A DNA stretch of 64,000 bases from assembly GCF_043290135.1 (NCBI RefSeq), contig NC_134709.1, positions 69,864,456 through 69,928,455 of the forward strand, in the 5' to 3' direction. The stretch's first letter is position 1; the number at the start of each line of letters is the position of its first letter. Of this stretch, positions 15,331-27,710 are shown in pieces. The position numbers and the translations under genes are program-made. The notes under the pieces were generated by a model, which was given only the letters and a program-made list of their open reading frames with translations, made no database searches and was not told the DNA's origin. Source of the stretch: Rhipicephalus microplus (taxonomy: Eukaryota > Arthropoda > Arachnida > Ixodida > Ixodidae).

Positions 15331-18300
15331 TGTAACATGTGGCCATGGCTTATCGTGTCGCGTGCAATCCATGTCGCCACCGCCATTGCTTTACCGCCGC
15401 ACCGCAACTGTACAATGCGGTCAGGTAATCCGACAAAATAATGAATGTTTTTCGTTGGTGCTGCGGTGTTGTATTGTATTGTTCCTTTTCGCAGTACCTC
15501 ATTCATATTGTGCATCTGCGGCACACAAAAAAATTCTATTTCAATCTTTTCGCGCAGCGCTGATAATTAGAACGCATATATTTCGAACAGCCGGAAAAGC
15601 AGACGAAAAGGCTATTCACACGAACACAAGTGCCACTTGTGTAGAAGTGATCAATAGGTTTTTCTTCTGCTTTACCGCACCTTTCCAAATCTGTCAATAA
15701 TTTTTCTACAAGACTAGGTGGTAATAAACAGGGTATATAGCTCGCCGCCAAATCGTAACACCTAGTATAGCCGCTCAACAAATTCTAACGGGACCAAAAG
15801 ACAAAAATGCACACAAATATGAGTGTATGAATATTCACCTCTCAGATCTATCAAACAGCATAACACTGTGCAAGAACCGTGGAACGCCGAAGTTGTTTTA
15901 CGTAGTGCACATTTTGCGATACACCTATCTAGATAAGCTCTACATTTTCGTTAGCTTGCGTTATTCGTAGTTGATAGAGTAGTGAGTTAGCACTTCTTTT
16001 ATTTCCACTCACTATTTTATTGCACCACCTATATTAATTTTCGAAGTACTGTCTCGAAAGCTACGTAAAACAAGCAATTCATCGAACTTAATCTGTCCAG
16101 AATTATGTCCATTGGAGTTTGGCTACTACAAACGATTGAAACAAAATGTTACTTCGGATAACGTCTGCCACCGAATCAGTTACAGCACCAGGTTCATCTG
16201 TGATGACGGTTTGTTTGAGTTTTCTTTTTTCTTTTCTTCTTAGAAGTAGAAGACTGCTCCAGCCACGCGAACAAAAAGCACACCGACCCGTGACGACTCC
16301 ATCATTTGGCAGGGGTGGTTTTCCTGCTTAACGTGGACGCGTCGGTGGGCAAGATGGCTGAACTATGCGCAACTCAGCTCCTGTATGATCCGTATACAGT
16401 AACTCTAGGTGGATCACCGTACCCTTCTTTCCACTGATTGCCGGCACTTTTACGCTTTTCGCGATAGCGTGCGGCGTGTGGTAACATACACTTATAGATG
16501 GGCGCACGTTTTTAAAAAGCCGTACTACGCATGCAGCATGACTACGGGATAAGAGTGAACGCAATTACAGCTTGTGACAAACTTTTGTTATTCCGCTCAT
16601 ACTGGACCTATTCTTGGAATTTCTGAGCTGGTGAATTCGTGACGCAATAAGCTCCTTTAGAGAAACCATTTTATAACTTCCAGAAAAAGCTTTTCCAGGG
16701 CCCCTTAAAACAGCGTTTGTGAGTCCACACTACAATCAGCTCTTGCCTAATTTTGATTATAACTCTTTTAAAAGACAAAGTGTTACGCGAGCTTTGCTGT
16801 CCCATAAAATTTAGGCAGCATCACTGCCTGGATTTGTCTCTTTCGCACACAGAAAAAAAGCCGTATGTATATTTCTATGTACGTCATCGTTGGATATCCT
16901 GAGTTTCACAGTATTCGTTTCATAAAGTAGGGCAATGGTATAGTGAAGCAGCGGTAAGTAGCGCACTGGCTGTGAAATAATGAAATCATTGCACAGCGTT
17001 GCACAGGACATGTAAGACACAACAAAGAAGGTGATTTCAAGTAAATGTTATTATCGGAGCTGTCAGTAATATGTATGCGAGGCATGAACAGGACATGTAT
17101 GCGAACCTGTCCTATGACAAATCGTATTACATCACGGCGAAATACTTGATTCCGCTTTTGGCGAGGAAATTGCAGTGGTGGCCTGATACAAAGTTCACCC
17201 AGCCAGTGTATGTTATCAACCTGTATGATTTCTCGGTAGAGTTCCTCTTGGTGTTACAATGATAGGGCTTTCAAAATCCGGCTCAAAACCTCAATTGTTT
17301 CATTTGCAATCAGAGCTCAGGCGATTTGAACAGACGTGTTAATAAGGTAAGCATACGTACATGTCATAGGTAAAGTCGTCTAAACAAAATAACAAAACAT
17401 TGACTTACCAACCCAAGATGCCGGCGCCTCGATGTTTTAAAGAAAATAATTTATAGCTAGTCGCGCGAGTGTTTCTTCGACTGGCTTGAGCAGTCATGGG
17501 ACCGCAGAACAGTGATGGTCTTTTTTAACATGAAAAATAGCCACCGCATTGACTTTTCCTCCAAGTTCTTTAAATATATATGCATGATGTCATGTTTAAG
17601 CAGCTGAGCTCCGGCTCTAGTCACTGGCGACGAAACTTCATGGTGCCTTGTGATCATTGGTATATTTCTATCTGCTACCGGAATCTATGTAGGTGCACCA
17701 ATTTTTCCTTACATTTCCATGAATTTCTGTGTACAAGCAAAGCCTAAGTCTTTTTCTTTGTAAATTTCCCATTCTTTGGGCTGAATAACCCCTTCACAGA
17801 CACCTGTCGTGTTCGAAAAGGTAAAGTACAAAGATTTGTTAGTTTTTCTGGAAACTTTCATGCAACACGCAACGGAAATAGTTCGGTGGCATATGCTGCA
17901 CTCTGTGTAGCACGTGATAGTGAGCACCTGCTTTACACTATTTAATGAATTACGTTATTCAGTACTAATAATAATTCTTCGGGTATTGCGTGTGAAAAAT
18001 TTGGTATGATTATCATGCACGCCGTTCAGGAGAACTTCCATTTTTTTAGAACCTGGTGTTTCATAACGTGAACCTAAAAATAAATAAATGGTACTCTGGC
18101 ATTTCGGCTACGCCGCATAATGTGGCCGCTGATGCCAAGATTTAATTATACGAGCTTAGGCTCAAAATTGAAACAGGATTAACAACCGGATCACCATGAC
18201 GAGTAAGTTATGCAACGGCGGACCATAGTGCCCGTTATTTCCGCTTGCCGTTTTAAATTGCCTCCAAGTTTGCGGCTGTTCACAATACGCGCCATCTATC

Positions 18301-18850
18301 GATGGTCCCTCTAACCTCGCAAGCGCACTCGTAAAATGGCCCGAAAGATGGTACGAGTGCCTCGCATTTCCGCATGTTCTTTCAAGTGGTATTTGAACGT
18401 TTTCGTCGACACGCTGTAAAGCAAGGCACCACCAGCGCGTGAAAAGTGTTTGGAGAGGAATTATTTGAGAAAACTGGGTTGTTATAGCAGTTTCGTTGTT
18501 GCACACAAAGTATACAATTGTGGTATTTTCACACACGAGATCAGGCTACTTTGTTTTAAAGAATAAAGTTTATTTTTCATGTTACACATTTTAAAGGCTT
18601 GTTATGAACACCTCATAAGGAGATTTGTCCGAAAGAGCGAGGGCGTAAAATATCAGAGAAGCAATGCAATAGTCTGCTAAGCCTCGAAATGTCACATCAA
18701 AAAAAAAAAAAAAAAAAAACTGACCAGCTTTCTAATACCCTGATCATCTTTTAAAGCGTGTAAAATGCACCATAGATATAAAAATGTGGCCAAGTAAGAC
18801 CAGTTTTATCCGGTTCATATAATATTGGCATGAACCAAACATGTTTACAA
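15331..18850. other. No recognised gene or repeat
   Basis: A long interval without a supported gene. The only simple tract is an A21 run near 18699-18719. A 63-codon frame at 17071-17262 (contains KYLIPLLARKLQWWPDTKF) looks protein-like in composition, but I recognise no family and see no splice context. Confidence 0.45.
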
Positions 18851-21200
18851 AGAGAGAGAGAATGAGAGAATTTATTTACAGAAAGGTAGAGAGGTCGGCC
18901 TGAGCTATGGTTTGCTCTGGCCTGCTACTCTACACTGGGGAAGGGTGACTGGGGAGTGAAAGAGTGATGAATGACGATGGTAAGGTAGAGAGATGATATG
19001 TTCTTATTAGGCTGGGTAACTCTACAGACGTGCATCCAGTCCAGTCGCTTCTAAAAAAGCGATGACGGCTCGTACAACCACATGTGTGCTGCTGGCGTCA
19101 GGCCAAGGACCTAACACAACCTCATCGGTTAATGGTCGAATAATATATCGGCATCGAAGATATCAGTTGCTGACGTTCGCTTGCATAGGCTGGACAGTCG
19201 CAAAATATATGTTCGAGCGTTTCTGGCAACCGACAGTGACCACAATTGGGACCTGTGTCATTACAGCCAATCAAGTGGGTGTAACGTCTCGTGTAAGCCA
19301 CACCGAGGCGAATGCGGTGGATAATGCATGATATGCTTCGCTTTAACTTGTGACGCATACGGAACTTCATTTCCGGGTCCCATTTGTGCAGCCGCTTGTG
19401 CTGGTGTTCTGGTTTCTGCCAGTGCTCTAAGATGGAGTTGCGCATTACGCGTTGAAGTAGGATGTTAGTGTCTTGTCGAGAAAATGCGATGCACACTTCC
19501 GCGGCACTATTTAAAGCTCTCTTAGCTTCATCGCCCGCCGCTTCATTGCCCATTATGCCACAATGAGCAGGTATCGGTTGAAATGTTACATCATGTTCAT
19601 TTTTTGTAGCAATGCCAAGAAGCTCTGCTATTTCAATCGATAAAATATGATATGGACCTTGTCTCATGAAGCCATCGATGGTTTAAAGAGCAGCTTTGGC
19701 AACGCACAGTATCGTGCATTTACGAGTGGGTTCTGTCGACATGAAACGTCTTGCCTCCCGAATAGCAACAAGTTCCGCGGCTGTTGATCTTGTCTTGTCA
19801 TCTATCTTGAAACGTCGAGCTATCTTCATCTGCGGCATGACAAAGGCTGCGGCGGAGGTACGCGACGTGGTAGATCCATCAGTATATACGTTTGCCACAC
19901 AGTCGTACATAGTATTAATGTGCTGCTGTGTAAGTTGCTTAAGGCCGATCGATGATACAAGGGACTTCTTCATAATCCCAGGAATCTGAAGTATGACAAG
20001 TGGTCTAGGCAGGCGCCTTGGAGGTGTCTCAGGAACACGTGGGGAAGAGAATCTTGGTGGTATGATGTTCTCGAGCCGCGATATAGCTCTTGAATAACTG
20101 CAGTCTCGCTGGCTGGCAGGGAGCGCTGATAGGGAATGTTGCCTGTGTCGAGTCAACAGGCGAAGGTGGACTCTAAGAGGCTCGCAGAGCACATATACTT
20201 TGATTGAACAAGCCCGCGCTTCGGCGAGAGTTCCCTTGGTTGATGTGCATTGAGGTATGCCCAAACATGTGCGCAACCCTTGAGCTTGGATGCTTTCTAG
20301 CGTGCTCGCACAACTGGGTTTCATGCTTGAAAGCACGGGCATGCTCTATCGTAAGTACCCTACGAATAAAGGTTGGTACAGTTGCAGGAGAGCTGCCTCC
20401 GAAGGGCCTCATCTTGCTCCAAATATGACCCGAAGAACGGGGACAAAACTCTTGAGCTTTGACTTCAAGGCTGTGACGTGTTTTGACCACGATAGATTCC
20501 GGCCGAGGATAACACCCAGGAATTTGTGTTGCACAACAGCACAAATTGCTGTTTCATTCACAGTTAGTGGGTATCTTGTCATTTTTTTTTCGTGTAAATG
20601 CAAGCACGGCGCATTTTTCAGTCGACAGCGTGAGACCCTGGTGACGTAGGTACCTTGCTGTAATGGTCACTGCACGTTGTAGTCGAGCACGCAGTTGGGG
20701 GCGCGTAGCTCCAGAAGCCCAGATGCAGATTTCGTCCGCATATGTGCTCACCTTTACCGTGTCAGGATGTTCAGCAGCAAGTCCAATCAAGGTGATGTTA
20801 AAAAGTGTCGGACTGAGAACACTCCCATGGGGAACACCACGGTGAATGTTATAATGGTCTGTATCTCCTTCGCTTGTTCACATATGCACGGTTCGGTCGC
20901 TAAGGTAGCTCACGATCCATGCATACAGTCGTTCGCCGATTTCTAGATCCTCAAGCGCATCAAGGATGGCATAATGTGAGACATTGTCGTAGGCGCCTTT
21001 AATGTCAAGAAAAACAGCAGCCACTAATCTGCCTCGACATCTTTCCTGTTCAACATCGGAGACCAAGTTGATGACCCCGTCAATGGCTGATCGGCCTCTC
21101 CCAAAGCCATTCATGAACGCAGGAAAGTGATTAAAGCTCTCTAAAAGCCACTCTAATCTCGACAATACCATCCGTTTACAAATAGTCCCATACTGTGTTT
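18851..21200 (-). pseudogene. LINE ORF2 (I/Jockey-like): RT, RNase H, Cys/His tail
   Basis: Minus-strand ORF2 of a non-LTR retrotransposon, 5'-truncated inside RT. In order: RT palm with FLDIKGAYDNV (about 21000), RGVPHGSVLSPTLFN, then STYADEICIW, where the usual YADD is YADE; RNase H beginning VYTDGSTTSRTSAAAF, with PAHCGIMGNEAAGDEAKRA; and a C-terminal CGHCRLPETLEHIFCDC finger. The 3' UTR runs to an (AG)n-flanked end near 18851. Lesions are few: in-frame TGA at 20878-20880, a one-frame shift at the A-homopolymer near 20581-20590, stops near 20406 and 20346, and TAA at 19683. Everything between 21171 and 20554 shares one frame, and 20603 to 19122 another, so the copy is fairly recent although inactive. 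The plus-strand frames here are shadows. Confidence 0.88.
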
Positions 21201-21497
21201 ATTGAGAAGGCAGAGCCAAATAACATACGCTGCGTTCGTCGTTGTTGTTGTTGTTTCCTGTGCAAATGGCTCGTACCCAAAACAGGGGATAGGCCGATTA
21301 TAAGGTGAATTTGCCCGATACTTCCAGCATTGTGTTTCTCCTACAAAATTTTTGTAATTAAACTTTTATTTGAAATGCCAATTGCAAATTTGCAGAAAAA
21401 AATAACGAAAAATAGTGAGAACGTAATTCAGCAAGAAAATCATTTAGTCGCAGTGATGTATTCCCGTTACTATCCCGCGCATTGTAAAATCTTCATT
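21201..21497. other. Repeat-like sequence with (GTT)n tract
   Basis: A short GTT run (about 21237-21256) followed by TGTGCAAATGGCTCGTACCC suggests a LINE or SINE 3' tail on the minus strand, but no coding part is attached. Confidence 0.3.
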
Positions 21498-21735
21498 ATA
21501 ATCATCATCATATTTATCATCATCATCAGCCTGACTACGCACATTGCAGGACAAAGACCCCTCCCACGTTTCGCCGGTCAAATCGGTCGTGTGCTTGCTG
21601 CGGGTACTTTATACCCGCAAACTTCCTGATCACTACTGCCTGCCTAACCTTCTGTCTCCCCATCACCAGCTTACAGCAGTGGTGTTCAAAGCAATTGTCT
21701 TTACGTAGAGGATTTATCACTGGACGTAGAACACA
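21498..21735 (-). mobile_element. LINE 3'-end fragment with (ATC/GAT)n tail
   Basis: ATCATCATCAGCCTGACTACGC followed by CATTGCAGGACAAAGAC and CTTGCTGCGGGTACTT is a sequence block I associate with the 3' ends of RTE-like LINEs in arthropods, with the trinucleotide tail at its 3' end. Only the 3' part is present and no ORF survives. Clade naming is from memory of the pattern. Confidence 0.45.
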
Positions 21736-23735
21736 CCGACTGTGACAGCGACTATGAACGATCAGCTGCTAACTCACGAGCAGCGAGTTGCACTTCACGT
21801 TCCCTCGCGCGTTCATGTTTTTTTTCAAGCTCGTAATTCACTTTAATTGTATTAATTGTACAATATCCTTAGGTGAAATCAAAGTAAAAGCAGAGTTTTT
21901 CTTGTGCATTGCGTAGCCCCACTACAGTGGCTATTACGAAGTGCCGCATGCCGCCAACATGTGCCCGCTCGAGCTCAACCTGCGATGATAAATGGTTAGA
22001 GCAGTGAAACGTGCAGTCACGACTACAGTCCACACCTCTCTGCTAACGTCTCCTGCACATCACCGGTACCGCCCAGACGACGTTGTTTATCGACGAATTT
22101 TCAAAATTTTGACATTGCGAAAAACGTACGCGTGCATTCGTTTCGATATCCTTGTGGCGATCGCGCTGATGGAACCGTAAACGTTCGAGTGCAGTGAATT
22201 GCGCACTTCTATATAAGTCTACTCACGGAAACAAGCGCTGCCTAATGGGAAGCTAAATGCTCGTGTTCCGTTGAAGAAGCAACTTTATGGTGCCTACAGC
22301 ACAAGTAATTACCACAGCGTAATGTGTGAACAAACCATCGCTATACGTTAAACATTCCGCGACGGCACGCTACTCGCTAGTGGCACACTACTGCGGCAAA
22401 TCCATTCATAATTTATGGTAGCAGGCTCACCAGAAATTATCTCAGAGTGCCGGTCAGTTCATACGTCAATTCGAGTTCACGCAGTTTTCTGTAGCATGTG
22501 CAGGATTGTGCAAGGCAGCGTTGATGCATGGTCGATCAGCTGACACCACTACCATTTGCACTGCGGCAATAAATGAAGTAGCGAACATCTAGCAGTTCCT
22601 ATTGTTTGGGAAAGTACTTTGGTCTTATATACATTCAATCGACGATCAAGAGTGGATTCGGTGAAAGTGGCGCTGGGTGTACGTTCATGCGTCCCATCTT
22701 TGCCTACGAGAATTGACGGATTGATCATCCTCTCGCAGCCATCTTGGATTGCACGGTGCGCCACCTGTAGTCAGTGTGCATTGCGAATATAAAAGCGACA
22801 CGTTAGGTCAGGTCTGTGCAGTGATTCGTACTGGCTATTTGAATTTCACCATATAGCTCGCTTCAGATTCCACGCGAACGCTGATAGCAAGGTTGCTGCG
22901 TTTTTTTTCCTTTCAAATGGAATCAAACTGAAAGAATTGAATCATACATGCCGTTTGCCTTGCAGTATCTTCAACGTATTTTGTACATATTTACATTGCA
23001 GCGAAAAGTATTGATCAGAACGAAAGAAGTCAAAGGTGAAATCACTGTAACTAGCTGGCTGCATGTGTGGCCATCTGCGCCGTAAATGGTATGAAGCTAA
23101 CACACAATGTTGATGTTCCATTCGCCTGGTTTCGAAGACAAGTTGTGTCCGCAAAAGACAGCTGCTCGCACGCAGACTGCACAGTGACTGCGCAGTGCGC
23201 GTGCGCCCAGCATAGTGTCACCGCGCACCAGAGCATCCGACCGTTATACGACGTAGTCGCGCTTCGCATCACTTTACGGTCAGCAGCCGCGCTCGTAATT
23301 CGATGCTTCTATTATTGAAAAACTCTGGTCATAACTCAGGCCATTCTCTACAGCCACGGTGAAGCGAAAGCAGCAAACGGTTGTACTTCTAGCTGGCTCA
23401 TGGCGAGCTGAGTCGACCAGAGGTTTCTGGTTGGATCTGAAATATAGAGCGCACTTTGTAGGTGCCACAACTCCATGACGGAAAAATCATTTTGCAGGCC
23501 GTTTGCAGCAGAAAAAATGTGGGGTTCAATAATACGCGGTCCACCAGCAAGCTCGCTCCAATGAAGGGCAGTGACCAGAATTGGTGTCGTGGGTCAGTAA
23601 CAAAAAGTGTATTTTAGAGTGACTGACACCGAAAGCTCAGGGGGTGCATGGTGTGTTAGATGGCAAGGTTACGGAGACAGCGCACTGTACCAACCAGCGT
23701 AGTAGCCTAGCCGGTATACACCTTAGCCATAAGGG
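21736..23735. other. No recognisable feature
   Basis: Mixed composition with several 60-80 codon frames, none with a motif. Confidence 0.45.
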
Positions 23736-23984
23736 CCCCGCCGCGGTGGTCTAGTGGCTAAGGTACTCGGCTGCTGACCCACAGGTCGCGGGTTCAAATC
23801 CCGGCTGCGGCAGCTGCATTTCCGAAGCAGGCGGAATTGTTGTAGGCCCGTGTGCTCAGATTTGGGTGCACGTTAAAGAACCCCAGGTGGCATAAATTTC
23901 CGGAGCCCTCCACTACGGGGTCTCTTATAATCATATGGTGGTTTTGGGGCGTTAAACACCACATATCAATCACATATCAATCAA
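23736..23984 (+). mobile_element. Ruka-type SINE
   Basis: Near-consensus head (CCCCGCCGCGGTGGTCTAG), B box GGTTCAAATCC (one change), full body and a short CACATATCAATC repeat tail. It abuts the 3' limit of the broken gypsy pol beginning at 23985. Confidence 0.92.
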
Positions 23985-25297
23985 CCGGTAGTCGTGGGAG
24001 ACGTATTTGCAGTTTCCTTCCCATCAAGGCTTGGGCCGGAGAAATGCCGTTTGGACGAGGCGTGTCACGGTATGATAGCATAACCAGGTAAGGTTCAGGA
24101 CTTTTCGAGAGAAAGTCTTTTACCATGCGCATGATGCGCTTCACCTCTCCGTTGTTCTGGGGATACCTTGGACTGCTGGTCTCATGACGGAAGCCATATG
24201 GCTGCGCAAAATCTGCAAACTCACATGACACGAACTGTGGTTCGTTGTCGGTCCGGACCACGTTTGGTACGCCAGAACTGGCTATGCAGCTCTTGATTTC
24301 CGAAATGATGGCTGGTGCCATGGTGGACCCAACGAAGACTGCTTCGGGAAACCTGCAATAATAATCAACACTTAGGACCTAATCGCGCCCTTTCAGTTGA
24401 AACAGATCAATGCCCAGGTGCTATCATGGACTGTCAGGGGTAGCCATTGGCAACATAGGCTCGGATCGCTGAACTCTATAGTCTCGGCGCATACAGCACA
24501 TTGCGACACCGTATGATCAACATGCATGTTACAGTTAGGCCACCAAACAGTCTTCCTGGCCCGTTCTTGGCAACGGCGCACGCCCTGATGCCCTTCGAGT
24601 AATAGGGCGAGAATGTCCTGGCGCAAGGCTGATGGAACCACAGCTCATCAGTCGAGCAGAAGGATGCCGTCGTATACGCTCAGTCTGTCCCTCTCCCACC
24701 AAAACGAAGTGACCTGCAGAGGCACCTTGGTTTTGTCGGGCCTTTCTTTCGTGCAGTAGGTCATGACCATAGAGCAAACACTATCTTGAGCTTGATGCTT
24801 GCGCACATCATCCAGGCGTCTTGCTACCAGAGGCGGCGATTGCTTAAACAATTCGCTGATGAACAGCTCCAACATCTCTATTATGGGGGTAGCCAGCACT
24901 TTAGAGGGCGCTCGTGACAAAGTGTCTGCTGTAGCTAAGTACTTCCCAGGCAATATTTCAACACATACTGGTGGCACATCGGTTTTATCTGCATTCGATG
25001 TATAGGAGGTGGTACGAGCTCTAGGTCCTTGTTACCCCGAAGTGTAAGCAGAGGAAGATGGTCTGTCTCTCATTTGAAGGTGAGACCACAAAGAAACTGA
25101 TCGTTTCGTGAAACAGCCCAAGTCATGGCGAGACAATTCTTCCCTGTCTGGCTACACCGCACTTCTGTGGAAGTGAGCGCTCGTAACGCGTACGCCATGG
25201 CCCGTCGAGTACCTTCAAGCTGGTCTTGTAGAAGTACCGCTTCCAGGCCGTAGGAACTGGCACCGGTGATGGGCCGATCATATCGACCCATGAATGG
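23985..25297 (-). pseudogene. Ty3/gypsy pol remnant (RNase H to integrase)
   Basis: Minus-strand pieces in correct pol order. RNase H: ITGASSYGLEAVLLQD, where the first catalytic Asp is Gly; then LTSTEVRCSQTGKNCLA; then a stop before ETDHLPLLTLRGNKDLELV. Linker: PGKYLATADTLSRAPSKV. Integrase zinc region: GHQGVRRC...QCAVC. Integrase core: VVRTDNEPQFVSCEF and NNGEVKRIMRMVKDF, where the expected AER reads VKR, so the catalytic Glu is lost. At least two frameshifts separate the blocks. RT, protease, gag and LTRs are missing: the upstream side is cut near 25297 and the downstream side at a SINE (23984). It belongs to a different lineage from the intact element at 39-43 kb. Confidence 0.82.
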
Positions 25298-25337
25298 AGA
25301 AAACAGACATACATAATTGAAATGGGAGAGCGTTAGA

Positions 25338-25918
25338 AAAAAATCCCAGCATATCCACACAATGAATGATGATGAGTGGAGTAAAGAGTCCGTCAATCCG
25401 TCTGCGCTTCCATCTGTCCATTGGTTCTTCCTTCCGTCTGGTCATGCGTCCGTCCGTGCATCCAACTGTCTATGCGTCCGTTCGCGCGGCCGTGCCTGCG
25501 TTCTTCCGTGGTTCCGTCTTTCCATGCGTACGTCCATGTGCCCGTCCGTGCGTCCATCATTTCATCCATGCATCCGTCCGTTCGTCCATTAGTCTGTCTG
25601 GCCATGCCTCCGTCAGTGCGGCCCTCCGTCAATCCGTGCATCCATCCATGCGTATGTCCATGCGTTCCTCCGTCTCTCCATGCGTCCTTCTCTCCACGCA
25701 TTGGTCTGTCTGTCCGTCCGCGCATACGTCAGTCTAATGAACACTCAAAGTACTGCCGACTCGCATCTTTTCATCATATATTCATCATGTAGAAGTACCG
25801 CCATACGCGAACATTCCAAGGACTAAACAAGAGGTGGCTGCCTACTACTACAACGACGACTACCCCGACTAGATACACCGTGGACGCATGACACACGGCT
25901 TAAGAAGCTTCGCCCTTC
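25338..25918 (+). repeat. Minisatellite-bearing dispersed repeat, copy 1
   Basis: Starts with an A-run and CAGCATATCCACACAATG, then GATGATGAGTGGAGTAAAG, then about 330 bp of degenerate CCGTCCATGCG/TCCGTCCGTGCA units, then a conserved flank containing CTCGCATCTTTTCATCAT and ACATTCCAAGGACTAAAC. The same order recurs at 28.3 and 32.5 kb. The 100-120 codon frames over the array (Arg/Pro/Ser-rich or Asp-Gly-Arg-Thr-rich) are translated minisatellite. Confidence 0.8.
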
Positions 25919-25954
25919 AATCTGCAGTCGGCAGCATTCACCCGATGAAATCAA

Positions 25955-27569
25955 AGAATAAAAGCACGAATGAGAAATGTTGATATATCACTTTGAAATC
26001 AGCACAACGTTACAAGGTGGAAGTCAATGATGCCGTACATGACTTCCACGCCATCATTCTCATGTTTGAGTGGTTTACCCTTGTCATCTATTCACGTCAC
26101 GTGATACCATATTTAGTATATGTGGAGCTAGCGAAACGACCCCAAGGACGCTATGAGCGTAGTATGTTGTGATGTTCTTACATGAAACGCGTGTCAGAAT
26201 TATCATGTTTGCACCAGTTTTACATTTTGTTATCAATTGACGTCACGTAACAGCAAATTTGGTATATGTGGAGCTAGCAAGCGGCCGCGAGCGCATCATG
26301 AAGGGCCCAATATACTCTAATGCACCGTTGACGCGCGCGCACGCTGGGCAGAGCGACGTTACGTTAGCGACAAGCAAGCACTCTATATATAGTCTGACGC
26401 CAAGGTCGACCAGCGTCCGTCGGCGCGGCTCGACGGCAACCGGTGCGAAATGCGACATGCTGCGTTTCGCGCTGATGCGTTACCCAGACAATACTGCGCC
26501 TCCCTCTTTTCGTTATGGAGAGACGCCGGATGCGCTGAAACGCACATGCGTCAAAGCAATGCGGCGCGGCGCGTGCCTGCGAGTAATGGCAGGACCGGCG
26601 CCTGGCGTGGCAGCATCGGCGTGATTTGACGAAATTAACGCCGGTGAGCTCGCGCACCGCGTCACGTCGAAATGTATTGGCGCCTTGACTGTGGCATTTA
26701 GTCATGTTCTCATATGACACGCATCTCAAGATTATCATGTTTTCACCAGCCACATACTTTCGTCATCCGTTGATGTCAAGTAGTACCAAAATTGGCATAA
26801 GTGAAACTAGCGAAACATCCACGAGCGCACCATCAGTGTGCATGTATTCATGTTCTTATATGCCACGCATGTCGTGATGATCAGGTTTGGATGTGTCACT
26901 TACTTATGTCGTCCTTTCGCGTCGCGTAATGCCGAGTTTAGTACATGTGAAGCTAGCGAAACGACCGCGAGCACATCATGAGCTTAGCATGTAGTCATGC
27001 TGTTACATGACAAGCATTTCATGTTTGCACCACTATCATGGCTTCATCATTCATTCACATCCCGGAATACCAAATTTGGTATAAGTGAAGCTTGCGAAAC
27101 GGCCGCCAGCGCACTAAGAGCGTGGCATGTAGTCATGTTGTTACATGACACGCATCTCATGATTATTATGTATGCACCAGTCACATACATTCGTCATCCA
27201 TTCATGTACTGTAATACCATATTTCTTATATGTGACGCTAGCGAAACCACCGCGGGCGCATCATGAGCGTGGCATGTAGTCATGTTTGTTCATGACACGC
27301 ATGGCATTATTTTCATGTAAGGGTCTTTCGCTTGTGTTCTTCATGCAATCATGCCATACCATAGCAGTCTTGCAACATAACATGTGAACGAAACCACCTT
27401 AAGAGCTGCAGGACCATGAAATGCAAATCATGACATTCATCACATACATATAATTATTTTGATGTTCTGACAAGTCAAATACGTTGTTCATACAGTCATG
27501 TTATGCCATACCATGTTTGGTATTGATACCAATATCGAAACGGCCAGCAGAGATAAAGTCGTAGGTGGC

Positions 27570-27605
<36 letters not shown>

Positions 27606-27710
27606 AAGATAAACATATGGATAGATAGATAGATATATATATATAGATAGATAGATAGATACGCTCAAAATCGCCGAAGTTAGCTAAGAAATGCTTCGCA
27701 TCTAAATAGT
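25955..27710 (+). mobile_element. Composite tandem-core repeat element, copy A
   Basis: In order: a 5' block including AGCACGAATGAGAAATGTTG (about 25965); tandem units of about 137-148 bp marked by GCTAGCGAAACG near 26127, 26273, 26806, 26952, 27089 and 27237, each with ACCAAATTTGGTAT-like and CATGACACGCATCTCATG words; a GC-rich module of about 400 bp embedded in the array (about 26290-26690); a distinct 3' block (27325-27560); a GATA microsatellite; and a conserved end CGCCGAAGTTAGCTAAG plus hairpin ATGC-TTC-GCAT followed by CTAA. A near-complete copy lies inverted at 29.3-31.3 kb. No transposase is encoded; it must be non-autonomous if mobile. The architecture resembles Helitron-derived HINE/Pearl elements, an inference. 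Confidence 0.65.
27570..27661. repeat. (GATA)n microsatellite within copy A
   Basis: Interrupted GATA/TATA repeat lying at the same place in the element as the TATC/GATA tracts of copies B and C. Confidence 0.95.

Noticed and set aside
15536..15781. Inverted-repeat look around 15590-15700 (ACACAAGTGCCACTTGTGT)
   Set aside because: Only a short local palindrome; no extended arms or second copy.
17071..17262. 63-codon frame with protein-like composition
   Set aside because: No recognisable family, splice context or repeat link; too short to support.
19696..20649. Plus-strand frames of 74-119 codons
   Set aside because: Antisense shadows of the minus-strand LINE RNase H/RT region.
25366..25792. 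Arg/Ser/Pro-rich and Asp-Gly-Arg-Thr-rich frames, also at 28.3-28.9 and 32.4-32.8 kb
   Set aside because: All lie on the degenerate CCGTCC minisatellite and are open on both strands; a repeat artefact, not proteins.
26259..26753. 121- and 129-codon frames in the GC-rich module
   Set aside because: Partly conserved in copy B, but open on both strands and bounded by non-coding array; recorded as an observation, not a gene.
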